From assembly GCF_041146795.1 (NCBI RefSeq), contig NC_135176.1, positions 20,433,286 through 20,497,285 of the forward strand: a DNA stretch of 64,000 nucleotides, in the 5' to 3' direction. Below, one piece after another: positions 54,568-64,000 of this stretch; position 1 is the first letter of the stretch; each line of letters opens with the position of its first letter. This stretch comes from Maylandia zebra (taxonomy: Eukaryota; Chordata; Actinopteri; Cichliformes; Cichlidae). The notes below the pieces were generated by a model that searched no databases, was not told the origin of the DNA, and was given only the letters and a program-made list of their open reading frames with translations. The translations under genes were made by a program, and so were the position numbers.

Positions 54568-57500
54568 CTAAACAGAAGCCTTTTGCACCTCCTCAGATGA
54601 AACTGGGTTAGAGGGAAAGGGGGCGGACAGGTCTTCTGGATCGTGTTCGATGGAGCAGTCGGTTTGGTCGGTGGTGACAGAGCAGGTGGAGCCGTCGGAG
54701 CTCACCACATCAGACTGGGAGACATAGTTGTACTCACGCACAGGGCAGGCACGCTCGTTGTAGTCCGGTTTAAAATTGTCTTTCAGGCCTTTGGAGAACT
54801 GAAACCAATCCTTAAAAAAGAGAGAAAAAAAACCTCACTTGTAACGAATAATTGCTTCCCCAGATTTTGATGACCAAAATCACTCAAACACAAGAGTATT
54901 TCTATTTTTAGCCATTAAGTGGCACTATTGTCAGGCTTTTCGTCCAACTCTTGATCCAGAGATATTAAAATCTGTTAAACTGATTGCCTGAACATCTACA
55001 GACATTCAAGGTATCCAGAAGATGTAAACCAAGCTGTTCTTTAGTCCAATCAATGACATAAATCAACAGCTACTGAACTAATTGTCATGAATCTTGATGC
55101 AAGTGTTAACATTAAAGCTACTAAAATCCATGTAGAAGCTCATTTGCCATTTAATTCTTCCAGTAACTTCAATAGCTTTCCAAATTCATATTAACAACTA
55201 TATAAAACCCTTGTAAGACTGGGAATTTCAGGGAGTGGACAGAACTCTGGATGCCACTGACCTCGATGTTATGCAGGAATGGAGATGGCTTGGGAACCAC
55301 AGGGACGAGGATGATTCTGAGCCTGTATGGGAGGTAAAGAAATCTTTAGCATTCACATTATCATCAAACAGCAACAACTGCATTAGACTTTGTTGGTTTC
55401 AGAACTCCAACTGAGCGTGGCTGGCAGACAGCTTTTGACATTAAGGTCAGGATCATCCGATATAAAGGTGCAAAATGCTCCAGATCCAGTCCCCCCCATA
55501 GATGGATGATAACTGTGATCTTTAGAAATAAAATATTTATATCCCATAACACATACATAGCTTTTGATTAATTAACAATGCAATCTGTCTCTCCAACCAT
55601 TGTTAAAAATAATTAATGGTAGTCATGTGGAAGCTAATAATCCCCCATATTCACAAGTAATCGCCACAGCAGGGAGCTCTATGTGTTTGGCACATTTTTA
55701 CACTGTGTCCTTACTGACGTAATGATATTCTGATGTTCTGACAGGCCTAAACAACAGAGTGGCCTCAGATCTAGTCAAATTGCTGATCTAAAATATTCTT
55801 TGAGTCTGCAGCTGTCCGTGTCACATATACTTCGGGAACTTTATGAATGAATGAAGTCAATTTGGAAAAGTTTCCAAAATGCACAGCGTGTAACACATTG
55901 CGTTATCTGTAAAGTCTGTTCTTTGATTGCTTTGCTGGTTAATTTGTTTCAGTGTTTCTGGAAGGAAACTTTGTAGGCTTAGCTTATTTCACAGGTGTGT
56001 TTAACGTCAAGCATTTTCCTTTTCGTATTATTTGAAGGTTATTTAAGGTCAGACTTTTATAGATCAAATAACTAATGTGTAATTTTGAAGAAAGTAAGAG
56101 TTTCAAAGCTAGACCTTGGTTATCAGCATCCATATTATAAAATTTAGCCACAGTAAAGTTCCCTGTGTTTGCATTTATTGTTATAGGTATATATTGTTGT
56201 TAATTTGTTTAGAGAAGCAGTCATAGAGTTATAAAATACATCCAAATGATCTATGAGCTGATCCTAATACATCGTGGGATAACCAGGGGCGTGATGAAGG
56301 TGATTCAGGGTAGCAATTTATGATGAATGTATAGTGAATAATGTGTAATGGTTTGATGTCTGTACTGACAACTGAGAAAAATCTGGGTTACCATCAGCAA
56401 TGGTAACAGTAATTAAAAAAGGAATGTTTGTAACTTTGCATGATTGCAGATCATTTAGAAGGGATCTTTGGTCAAAACACATCTTCCTGTACCAGAATTT
56501 AGTCTTGTAGGCGTCTCTGTGTACTGTGGTCTTCTGCCTTCAGAAATGTTGTGTGTTTCCTGGGTTGTGTGAGATCTGTCAGATGTTGTGCAATGGAAAC
56601 TTTCCACAAGACAACAAGCCTTTGATACCATCTAAAAACGATCTTTAATCTTTTCTTTGGGTCACGCGTTTGCACTCGTTTTGGACAAGTGATCTGCATT
56701 TGTGTTTGGTTGATGGTTTTTTTGCAGCCTAGATTTTATACACTAGTGCACAGTGGATATATTAATTGTTAATTATTTGTTTACATTTGCTGTACTGATA
56801 CAGTAAGTCCGGGGTGTCAAACCTAAGGCTTGAGTGCCCGAATCGGCCAGGCAAAGGCTCCAATATGGCCCACTGGATGATTTTGAAAAATGTGAAGAAG
56901 GGCATACATTTTTGACTTTTAACTGTGTTTTCACAAGTTCAAAACAGATAAAAGATAAATATTTAAATGACAGAAAAGTAAGTATAAAAGTGCGTAGGTA
57001 TATATAAAAGTATACAAGTTAACAACAACTTTATGTGCTATTGTACACTGCAATTATAGTCTGTGGCTGTCACAAAATCACATGGTACACCACCTGGATC
57101 TGTGATCTGATCATAGAGCAATCATTTGAGTTATGGAAAAACCCACCTTTCATGGTGCATTAATAGCATGGCCAGCAGGATGAAACTGATTACACCCACC
57201 AGATATATCACCGGCGTCCACGGAGACATCAAATCTTTAGAGTCTTTGAAGAAGAAAAAAGAAGGAAGTTATTTGTATGAATGCTTAATTCTAATGTTTT
57301 GTGCAGTGTGGAAGCAACATTAGAGCCACTTAAGTTTTAATAATTGTTTGAATCCCAGTTTGAAAGTTGTTGAATAAGAAACAAAATCTACCTATGATTT
57401 CTTTGCAGTGTTCAAACATTTTAACTGATCATTATTATTAGTGTTTTGTTGCAGAGCTAATTGTCCCCCCAAGATGACCCTATATTCACTGGCAGACATC

Positions 57501-59513
57501 GTTTCACCATGCCACTAAGAATATCTATGAAGTAGTTTTACATGTGCTGTTGTTGGATCCCCAGACCACAGGCTCACTCCAGTCACTCCAGAATATGGAC
57601 TCTCCACAGGAATCATCTATTCTGTTCCGCACTTGCAGCTCATATCGGGAACTGCTTGAGGGCAAGTTGATGCAGTATTTCTGTATCCCGGCGCTAACTT
57701 TAGAGAACTGGAAAATCAGACGGAGTTGAGAAAACATTAGACTGGGAGAGAACAAAGAGAGATGAAAAAATAAAGGAATTAAAAAGGATGAAAGAAACCT
57801 ACATCCCAGTTATTGTTGTTTGTCCTGAAGCGGACCTCACCCTCCACACAGTGTAAGGGAGCAGGAGAAGTGTGGTTCCAGTAAAACCACAGATTAAAGT
57901 CCGACCCATTCAGGACAGTCAGGTTGGTTGGTGGGTTTAACTTGACTGGAGAAGTATACAAATAGGCAATAACATGAGGAGGCATGCCAATTTACTTTTA
58001 TGACAGAACACTAACAGCAATTTTCCTTTAAGTTACTGTGTAAAGTGTAAAAAACGTCCCATTAATTCTAATAATGATCCCTTCATTAATTGATTTATTG
58101 TTTTAAACTCAAAGTTAATACCAGGTTATATGCATACCTTGTTTTTTAAGCTCGTGACCCTTCTCAAAATTTTCGCTCCCATTTGTCAGTCGAGTTCGAA
58201 ATGTTTTGAATCTATCTCCCGAATCTACCTGCTGGTTACATCCAATGTTCATGTTGTTCTCTGTCAAATAGTGGTTGCATATTTTCCATTGGTCATTGCC
58301 CAACCTGTAGATGAATCAAAAACATAACTATTCCAACAAAGAAAAGCATGCAGACGTATCATATTTAGATACAATCAATATGATCTTAAATATGATGTAA
58401 TCTCAAGTTTAATACTTTATTAGTTCTAGTTCTAATTGCTCAACAGTCCAAACTATTTGCCATATTTCTCATTTCATGATGTTCTAAATGTTTTCAGTTG
58501 TTGAAAGGTCTGGACTGCAGGCAGGCCGCTTCAACACCCGGACTCTTCTACTATGAACTTCTTTCATGCCTAATAAATATTCCAGGTCTGTTACCCAAGT
58601 AGTTGATATTTTTCTTAATAATTTCTTAATATTTTCTTAAAATGAAACTTTTTTCTCAGTTTTTTCTATGGTCTATTGTGAATAAAATATAGTGCTTATG
58701 AGACCACTCTATTCTGTTTTTCTTTTCATGTCACATAGCATCCCAACATTTTTGGAATTGGGGTTGTAGTTCAGAAAAGGTAGAAAATGTCTTTTACTGT
58801 TAATGCTGAGAGTAAAATAGATTTTCATCACATCTTTCACTCAAGTACAACATTTAATTATAGTCTGATTAATTTTAGAAGACATTACAAAGATGTGTTG
58901 GTGCTATTATCAACAACTACGCACTTGCTGTAGAAGGTGTAGTTGACCTCAGGAGTCCCGGTCTTATTCCATTTGCAGGAAACATAATCTAGATTCACCA
59001 CCAAGCAATCCACATCTGTTAAAAAACATGATAGATTTGAGATCAATGAAAGATAAAACCTAAAACGATGAATGATGGTTAGGCATATATATGAAACCTA
59101 CACAAAGGGCAACAGACTGATAGTAGTACAGTCATACACTCAAAGACAAGGAAGTAAGAGCCCCGTGCTCTGGAGGGGAAATTCTCACAAAACGTGCTTA
59201 ATAAAGGAAGGCTCTGCATTAACCTGAATTTAATATAGATAGTGTTCATTCATATCTCAAGGTACAAATAACTTCTCAAATATACATTGAATGATAGTGT
59301 TTGGGATATAAGTTAATGTAATATAACAAAAGTAGAGCGATCGACTTTCAAAGATGTCGACACAGGTTTACGACGCTTCCTACCGATGTTGCGAATGTCT
59401 TGTATTTTTTTAAAAAACGTATTCGATCATCTTCATATGCTCTTACCTTGTGATTTTTTGGCAAATACGTGTCCAGTCAGATAAAGAAGTAGAAGTAATC
59501 TTGTCGACATCAT
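54568..59513 (-). CDS. il2rg: interleukin-2 receptor gamma (common gamma chain), complete in eight exons
   Basis: Minus-strand exons: 59447-59513, 58925-59015, 58138-58304, 57803-57945, 57542-57707, 57147-57243, 55262-55322, 54568-54810; 344 aa, all GT-AG and in phase (human 369). Seen: signal peptide 1-18; D1 with two cysteine pairs (C26-C36, C62-C75); an NCTW-like SCKW; D2 with WSDWS (196-200); a TM helix about 221-240; box 1 PVVPKPSP (251-258); and an acidic, Ser/Tyr-containing tail. Known: shared signalling subunit for IL-2, 4, 7, 9, 15 and 21 receptors, recruiting JAK3; loss causes X-SCID in humans. The eight-exon plan matches the mammalian gene. An in-frame ATG 30 bp upstream (59543) has weaker context. 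Fish can carry two il2rg copies (il2rga/b); which this is cannot be decided here. Confidence 0.95.
56813..56900. repeat. dispersed repeat end in il2rg intron 6
   Basis: CCGGGGTGTCAAACCTAAGG followed by AATATGGCCCACTGGATGA resembles the GGGGTGTCAAACTCAAGG-type termini of fish hAT-like repeats. Only one end is clear. Confidence 0.4.
58440..58772. repeat. dispersed repeat in il2rg intron 2
   Basis: AGGTCTGGACTGCAGGCAGG at the left and CATCCCAACATTTTTGGAAT then TGGGGTTGTAG at the right are blocks of a common fish transposon-derived repeat. Degenerate and noncoding. Confidence 0.5.
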
Positions 59514-59588
59514 GGCGAATAGAAACAGGATGTAAGCCCGCATCGACACTGAAATATCACCGTGTCTTGTGGGGTTTTTTTTTCTTCT

Positions 59589-59595
59589 CTTCCTG
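59589..59595 (-). promoter_or_regulatory. ETS-type site upstream of il2rg
   Basis: On the minus strand the sequence reads GACAGGAAGAGAAG about 80 bp upstream of the ATG. An ETS-core GGAA site close to the start is known to be essential in the mammalian IL2RG promoter (GABP/Elf-1); similarity of placement supports the start chosen here. Function is inferred. Confidence 0.35.
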
Positions 59596-59599
59596 TCAA

Positions 59600-61480
59600 T
59601 GTATTGGTGCCTGTAGCACGGCTATGTCACTATATGGCAGATACACAGTCTTCATACTTTCATAGTTCATAAAGTTAATAGTTAATAAAACTCTAGTTAA
59701 GAGGTTAAATCAAGTTTTTGGATGTCATGATTACTTAATGTATATAAGCTGTCTTAATCATTTTAGCAGGAGAAAGACAAAGTAGAGAGAAGGTAAAATC
59801 TCTGTTAATATTTTTGTTTTTTTAAGGGTGTTTTTTATATCACAGGTATTATCTGTTGGATGTAAATGCAATAGCTTCAACTCAAAGACATCTGATATTT
59901 TTTACCACAATGAGACAAAAGTGAAAACAAACTCATTCTGGTCATTTAACACAGGTGTGACACTAAACTGTTGCAGTTTACTTTTATGTTCCTTCTTATT
60001 TGGACAAATCTGTCAATTACAAAAGAATATTAAAGAATCCCGACCCTTTTAACAGGTCAAATTAGCTGAATTACTACTCATCCGTAGCACGAGATGTCAT
60101 AACATTCGATCAGTGTCACTTTCAGAGTTTTGTGGGTTTCCTGTCAGAGGAAACTGCTTTCAAAAATATAGACTGAAACTATGTACACTAGACTTGAAGT
60201 TGGACTTTTAATGTCCTGTAAAATAAGTACAACACACAGAGAAGGTTTTATGCAATCTTTATTGAATCGTTCAAGAAATAGTTCTGTTTTTAGTCAGCCA
60301 GTCTTACATTTTCTCTGCACTTCTACTATCATTTGCTGCCAAAGTGAGCTTAAGGTGGATCTTGTTGGTTTAGCTAAGATTTTCTTTACAGTCTACGAGT
60401 CCTGTATGTATTCTTTTCTGATGAAAGAGAAATGATGGACAAATCAGAATCACATTGTGAAATGTAGTGTCCATGTTCATGCACAGCATAAACATAAGCA
60501 ATTTTATAATTTTAACCTGTTTAACCAAATGAGTTAATTTCTTACATTCATTTCATCAAACAGCAGCCGTCAACTCCCACATCTCAGATAAATATTTAAA
60601 CTAACATTTGCTGTTTGAAGCCACAGACAACAGTTAGCTCAGCTTGGTTCATTTACAGCAAACTGGATCGGGGGCTTTCTGTGTAAATTGCTGTGGTTTT
60701 TTTTACTGCCGTATTCTGTTTTTTGGAGAGGAAACGCAGCGTTTTTAAGAACTGTGCTATCTCTGTTCTAACCACAGTTATAATGAAGTACAAATGTTCA
60801 GATAAAATACTTACTTTAAACTCAACACACTCACACATAGCACCTTTCACTTGGTCGACGTCTGCGGGTTCACAAGTAGAGACCTTACAGTTCATTTTGA
60901 CATTTTTTGACAGCTGCAGCAGTGTGGCATTTACTGATTTGACTTTGTGTGTCTATGTCTGTGTGTCATAATGACACTATGTGGTTCTGTCTACACCTAC
61001 TTTGACTGGAACTTATAACAAAGAGGAGTTTCAAGTTCTCTGGTCTGTGTTTATTTGTTGTCTATCAAAACAGTGACGTCACCAGTGTACTGGTGACAAT
61101 GAGTCCACATTTCCTTATCTGACAGAAATATATGAACTTTCCCGTTATTTCTGACCGTATGTTAAATAAATGTCTGCCAGATAAATACAAAAATAAAAGC
61201 TCAATTGACAAAACTAGTTTAGAAAATGATTTTAGACCCTTGTGATTCTTATATTTTGGCACCTGTGTGCAGACAAAATGTACGTGTCCAAACCAGCCTC
61301 CCCTCTCTGATAGTCTCCAAATATTTACTGTGCAATAATCAATAATTGCACAGTGTCAAAGTATATCATGCATTGCAAACTGCACATACACAGCTTCACA
61401 GAATACAGGTAATGCCTCGTCATACAGTGCGTGTAGATATGTTTGATGACCAAAAAACAAAAAAAACAAATTAGGATCAA
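59600..61480. other. unique DNA upstream of il2rg
   Basis: Mostly AT-rich with no recognised repeat. It contains a possible tiny two-exon transcript (60649-60895) with an AATAAA on the minus strand near 60260. No other coding evidence. Confidence 0.45.
60649..60895 (-). CDS. possible small cysteine-rich ORF, two exons (speculative)
   Basis: The minus strand has an ATG in good context (tcaaaATG) at 60895, 27 codons with five Cys/acid clusters (MNCKVSTCEP, MCECVEFK), then a textbook donor AAA|GTAAGTATT at 60815. A possible acceptor at 60679 would add KAPDPVCCK and a stop, giving 36 aa with six cysteines; that acceptor lacks a pyrimidine tract, and another AG at about 60616 would give a different end. 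A minus-strand AATAAA follows near 60260. No signal peptide and no family recognised. It may be only a chance frame or a noncoding exon. Confidence 0.2.
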
Positions 61481-61497
61481 TATATAGGACTATAAAA

Positions 61498-61500
<3 letters not shown>

Positions 61501-61556
<56 letters not shown>
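61501..61556. repeat. (CA)n microsatellite
   Basis: About 28 CA units without interruption, just before the Tc1-like relic. Confidence 0.95.
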
Positions 61557-61559
<3 letters not shown>

Positions 61560-61594
61560 CTCAAACAAATAAACCGAACCCAAAAATAAGACAC

Positions 61595-62610
61595 CCCAGA
61601 TCTGAATTAATGAAATATTCGTATACTTTGTTCTTGACATAGCTGAATTTTTTGACAACAACATCATACAAAAATTATCAATGGAAATCAAATGTAGCTA
61701 CCCATGGAGGTCTGGATTTAGATTCATACAAAATTAAAGTGGAAAAACAGACTACAGGCTGATCCAGCTTTGATGTAATGTCCTTAAAACACGTCAAAAT
61801 GAGGCTCAGTAGTGTGTGTGGCCTCCATGTGCCTTTATGACCTCCCTACAACGCCTGGGCATGCTCCTGATGAGGTGGTGGATGGTCTCCCAAGGGATCT
61901 CCTTCCAGACCTGGACTAAAGCATCCGCCAACTCCTGGACAGTCTGTGGTGCAACGTGGCGTTTGTGGATGGAGCGAGACATGATGTTCCAGATGTGTTC
62001 AATTGGACTCAGGTCTGGGCCGGCCAGTTCATAGCCTCAGTGCCTTTGTCTTGCAGGAACTGCTGACACACTCCAGCCACATGAGGTCTAGCATTGTCTT
62101 GCATTAGGAGGAACCCAGGGCCAACTGCACCAGCGTATGGTCTCACAAGGGGTCTGAGGAGCTCATCTTGGTATCTGGCGAGCACATGGAGGGCTGTGTG
62201 CCCCCCTCCCCAAACAAATGCCACCCCACACCCTTACTGACCCACTGCCAAACCGGTAATGCTGGAGGATGTTGCAGACAGCAAAACGTTCTCTATGGTT
62301 TCTCCAGACTCTGTCACATGTGCTCAGTGTGAACCTGCTTTCATCTGTGAAGAGCACAGGGCGCCAGTGGCAAAGTTGGCAATCTTAGTGTTTTCTGGCA
62401 AATGCCAAACGTCTTGCACAGTGTGGGGCTGTAAGCACAACCCCCACCTGTGGACGTCGGGCCCTTATGCCACTCTCATGGAGTCTGTTTCTGACTGTTT
62501 GAGCAGAGACATGCACATTTGTGGTCTGCTGGAGGTCACTTTGCAGGGCTCTGGCAGTGATTTCACAAAAGTGTGATTGAGTTGGAGTTTCATTGTGTTG
62601 TTTATCTGTT
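61595..62610 (-). pseudogene. Tc1-like transposase pseudogene
   Basis: The minus strand carries, in shifted frames, VLFTDESRFTLSTCDR-like sequence (first catalytic Asp), GSVRVWGGICLG, then FLLMQDNARPHVAGVCQQFL (second Asp), DLSPIEHIWNIMSRSI (Glu region), and the end MPRRCREVIKAHGGHTHY. The order is complete from mid-domain to C-terminus, but at least two frameshifts and a missing N-terminus disable it. Confidence 0.85.
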
Positions 62611-62671
62611 CCCTTTATTTATTTATTTATTTATTGAGCTGTGTATATAAAAACAGCCACATGGGTCAATA

Positions 62672-64000
62672 CATAAGTGGGGCACAGAAAGGAATAGCCA
62701 GAGGAGCAAAACACCAGCTACTGGTAGACAGAGCAGTCACCTGAGACTGCAAGACTAAGATGACCAACCTGTGCACTGCTTGGATTGACTGCAAGAAGGC
62801 CTATGACTCGATGCCTCACACCTGGATCCTGCAATGCCTACAACTATACAAGATAAACAGGACCCATAAGAGAGTTTATCAGGAACTAAATGGGGATGTG
62901 GCGTAGAACACTAGAGATCAAATGGTAAATGGCCTGTATTTGTATAGCGCTTTACTAGTCCCTAAGGACCCCAAAGCGCTTTACACATTCAGTCATCCAC
63001 CCATTCACACACACATTCACTCACTGGTGATGGCAAGCTACATTGTAGCCACAGCCACCCTGGGGCGCACTGACAACTACAAGCCCGTAGGCACAAGTCA
63101 CCGTCAAGTGCGGGACCTACCAAGGAGATGTGCTGTCCCCACTGCTGTTCTGCATAGTCCTGAACCCCCTCAGTGAGATCGTTGACAGACTGGCTACAGA
63201 TACCCACCAGAGAATGGAGCAATTGTCAATCACCTCCTCTACATGGATGACATCAAGCTGTATGCCAGGAGTCAACGAGACATTGATTCACTGATCCACA
63301 CCACAGAATATACAGCAACAACATTGGAATGTCATTCGGATTGGAGAAGTGTAGTCGAATGGTAACGAAGAGATGGAAGGTCATCAGAACTGAGGGGATC
63401 GAACTACCAGAAGGCAACATTGCAGACATCGAAGACAGCTACAAGTACCTGGGGATCCCACAGGCAAACGGGAATTATGAAGAGGCAGCTAGCAAAGCTG
63501 CAATCACTAAGTTCCTGCAGAGGGTCAGGCAAATCCTGAGGAGTCAGTTGAACGGTAAGAACAAGATCCGAGCTATCAACACCTGTCCATGATCAGGTAC
63601 CCTGCTGAGATAATAAGCAGGCCAAAGGAGGAGCTCGAAGCCACTGACATCAAAACCAGAAAGCTCTTTGAGGGTTTCACCCCAAGTCCAGCACCAGCAG
63701 GCTGTATGCTAAGTGGAAGGAAGGAGGGTGAGGACTGGTAAGTGTCAGCATCACAATCCAGGATGAGCCAACAAACATCCACGAATACATCAGGTGATGC
63801 AGAGCGTCAATGTAACAGTGGCCCCAGTGGTAACTGGAGTGCTAGGTGAGTGGCTCCAGCAGATCCCAGAAACAACACTGGAGATCTCTGTCCCGAAGAC
63901 CTCAGTCCTAGGAACAGCTAAGACACTGCGCAGGACCCTCAAGCTCCCAGGCATCTGAAACAGGACCTGTGCTTGAAGGATAAAGACCGCTGCTGGGGGC
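62672..64000 (+). pseudogene. non-LTR retrotransposon reverse transcriptase, interrupted, runs off right edge
   Basis: Plus strand, several frames: WIDCKKAYDSMPHTWI (RT block with catalytic Asp), TYQGDVLSPLLFCI-like block at 63115, YMDD-containing STWMTSS/LLYMDDIKLY remnant at 63240, FGLEKCSRMVTKRWKV, EDSYKYLGIPQANGNYEE, QLNGKNKIRAINT, ATDIKTRKLFEGFHPKSS and WLQQIPETTLEIS at the right edge. Frameshifts and stops are frequent. An inserted repeat (62931-63072) separates the first and second RT blocks. The motif set suggests the R2/R4/Dong-like group; that is a guess. Confidence 0.8.
62931..63072. repeat. CTGTATTTGTATAGCGCTTT-family repeat inserted in the LINE
   Basis: Same left end and GTAGCCACAGCCACCCTGGG core as 51480-51783, but ends soon after GGCGCACTGACA. 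LINE sequence resumes with ACTACAAGCCCGTAGGCACA, so the insertion post-dates the LINE. Confidence 0.7.

Noticed and set aside
62922-63176. 84-aa plus-strand ORF
   Set aside because: Frame runs through the repeat inserted in the LINE; an artefact.

Overview
This window is nuclear DNA from a ray-finned fish. The evidence is vertebrate multi-exon genes with GT-AG introns, (CA)n microsatellites, and many fish-type transposon relics (Tc1-like, hAT-like fold-backs, non-LTR reverse transcriptases). A percomorph or cichlid-like species is my guess; the sequence alone does not settle the species.

I reassembled six genes exon by exon. Left to right they are: first coding exon of a picalm-like clathrin adaptor (minus strand, running off the left edge), a complete four-exon rab38-like GTPase (minus), a complete three-exon rab39b (plus), a complete slc7a3-like cationic amino acid transporter (minus, 11 coding exons, 648 aa), snx12 (minus, 4 coding exons, 162 aa), and il2rg, the common cytokine receptor gamma chain (minus, 8 exons, 344 aa). 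Exon phases agree at every junction. Each reconstruction gives an open reading frame of the length expected for its family.

Layout: 1-5.3 kb picalm 5' end and CpG-rich leader with GGA/GGT repeats; 5.3-9.1 kb intergenic with a Tc1 relic and an hAT-like miniature; 9.1-14.2 kb rab38; 15.3-20.4 kb rab39b; 20.4-25.5 kb nested transposons; 25.5-39.2 kb slc7a3 with a long 3' UTR and a probable remote noncoding first exon; 39.2-44.7 kb repeats; 44.8-50.5 kb snx12; 50.6-54.3 kb repeats, including a 1.5 kb hAT-like element with a perfect 8-bp target duplication; 54.4-59.6 kb il2rg; 59.6-61.5 kb mostly unique DNA with a possible tiny gene; 61.5-64 kb a Tc1-like relic and a non-LTR reverse transcriptase split by another repeat.

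The genes do not form one pathway. slc7a3, snx12 and il2rg are neighbours on human Xq13.1, while picalm and rab38 are neighbours on human 11q14, so the window joins two syntenic blocks. rab38, rab39b, snx12 and picalm all act in membrane trafficking, but that is probably coincidence of position. I found no CRISPR, operon or other prokaryotic system and no clearly new molecular machine. The most useful items are the gene models, promoter motifs, an apparent extra intron in rab39b, a possible overlapping uORF at picalm, and the dated nests of transposons.
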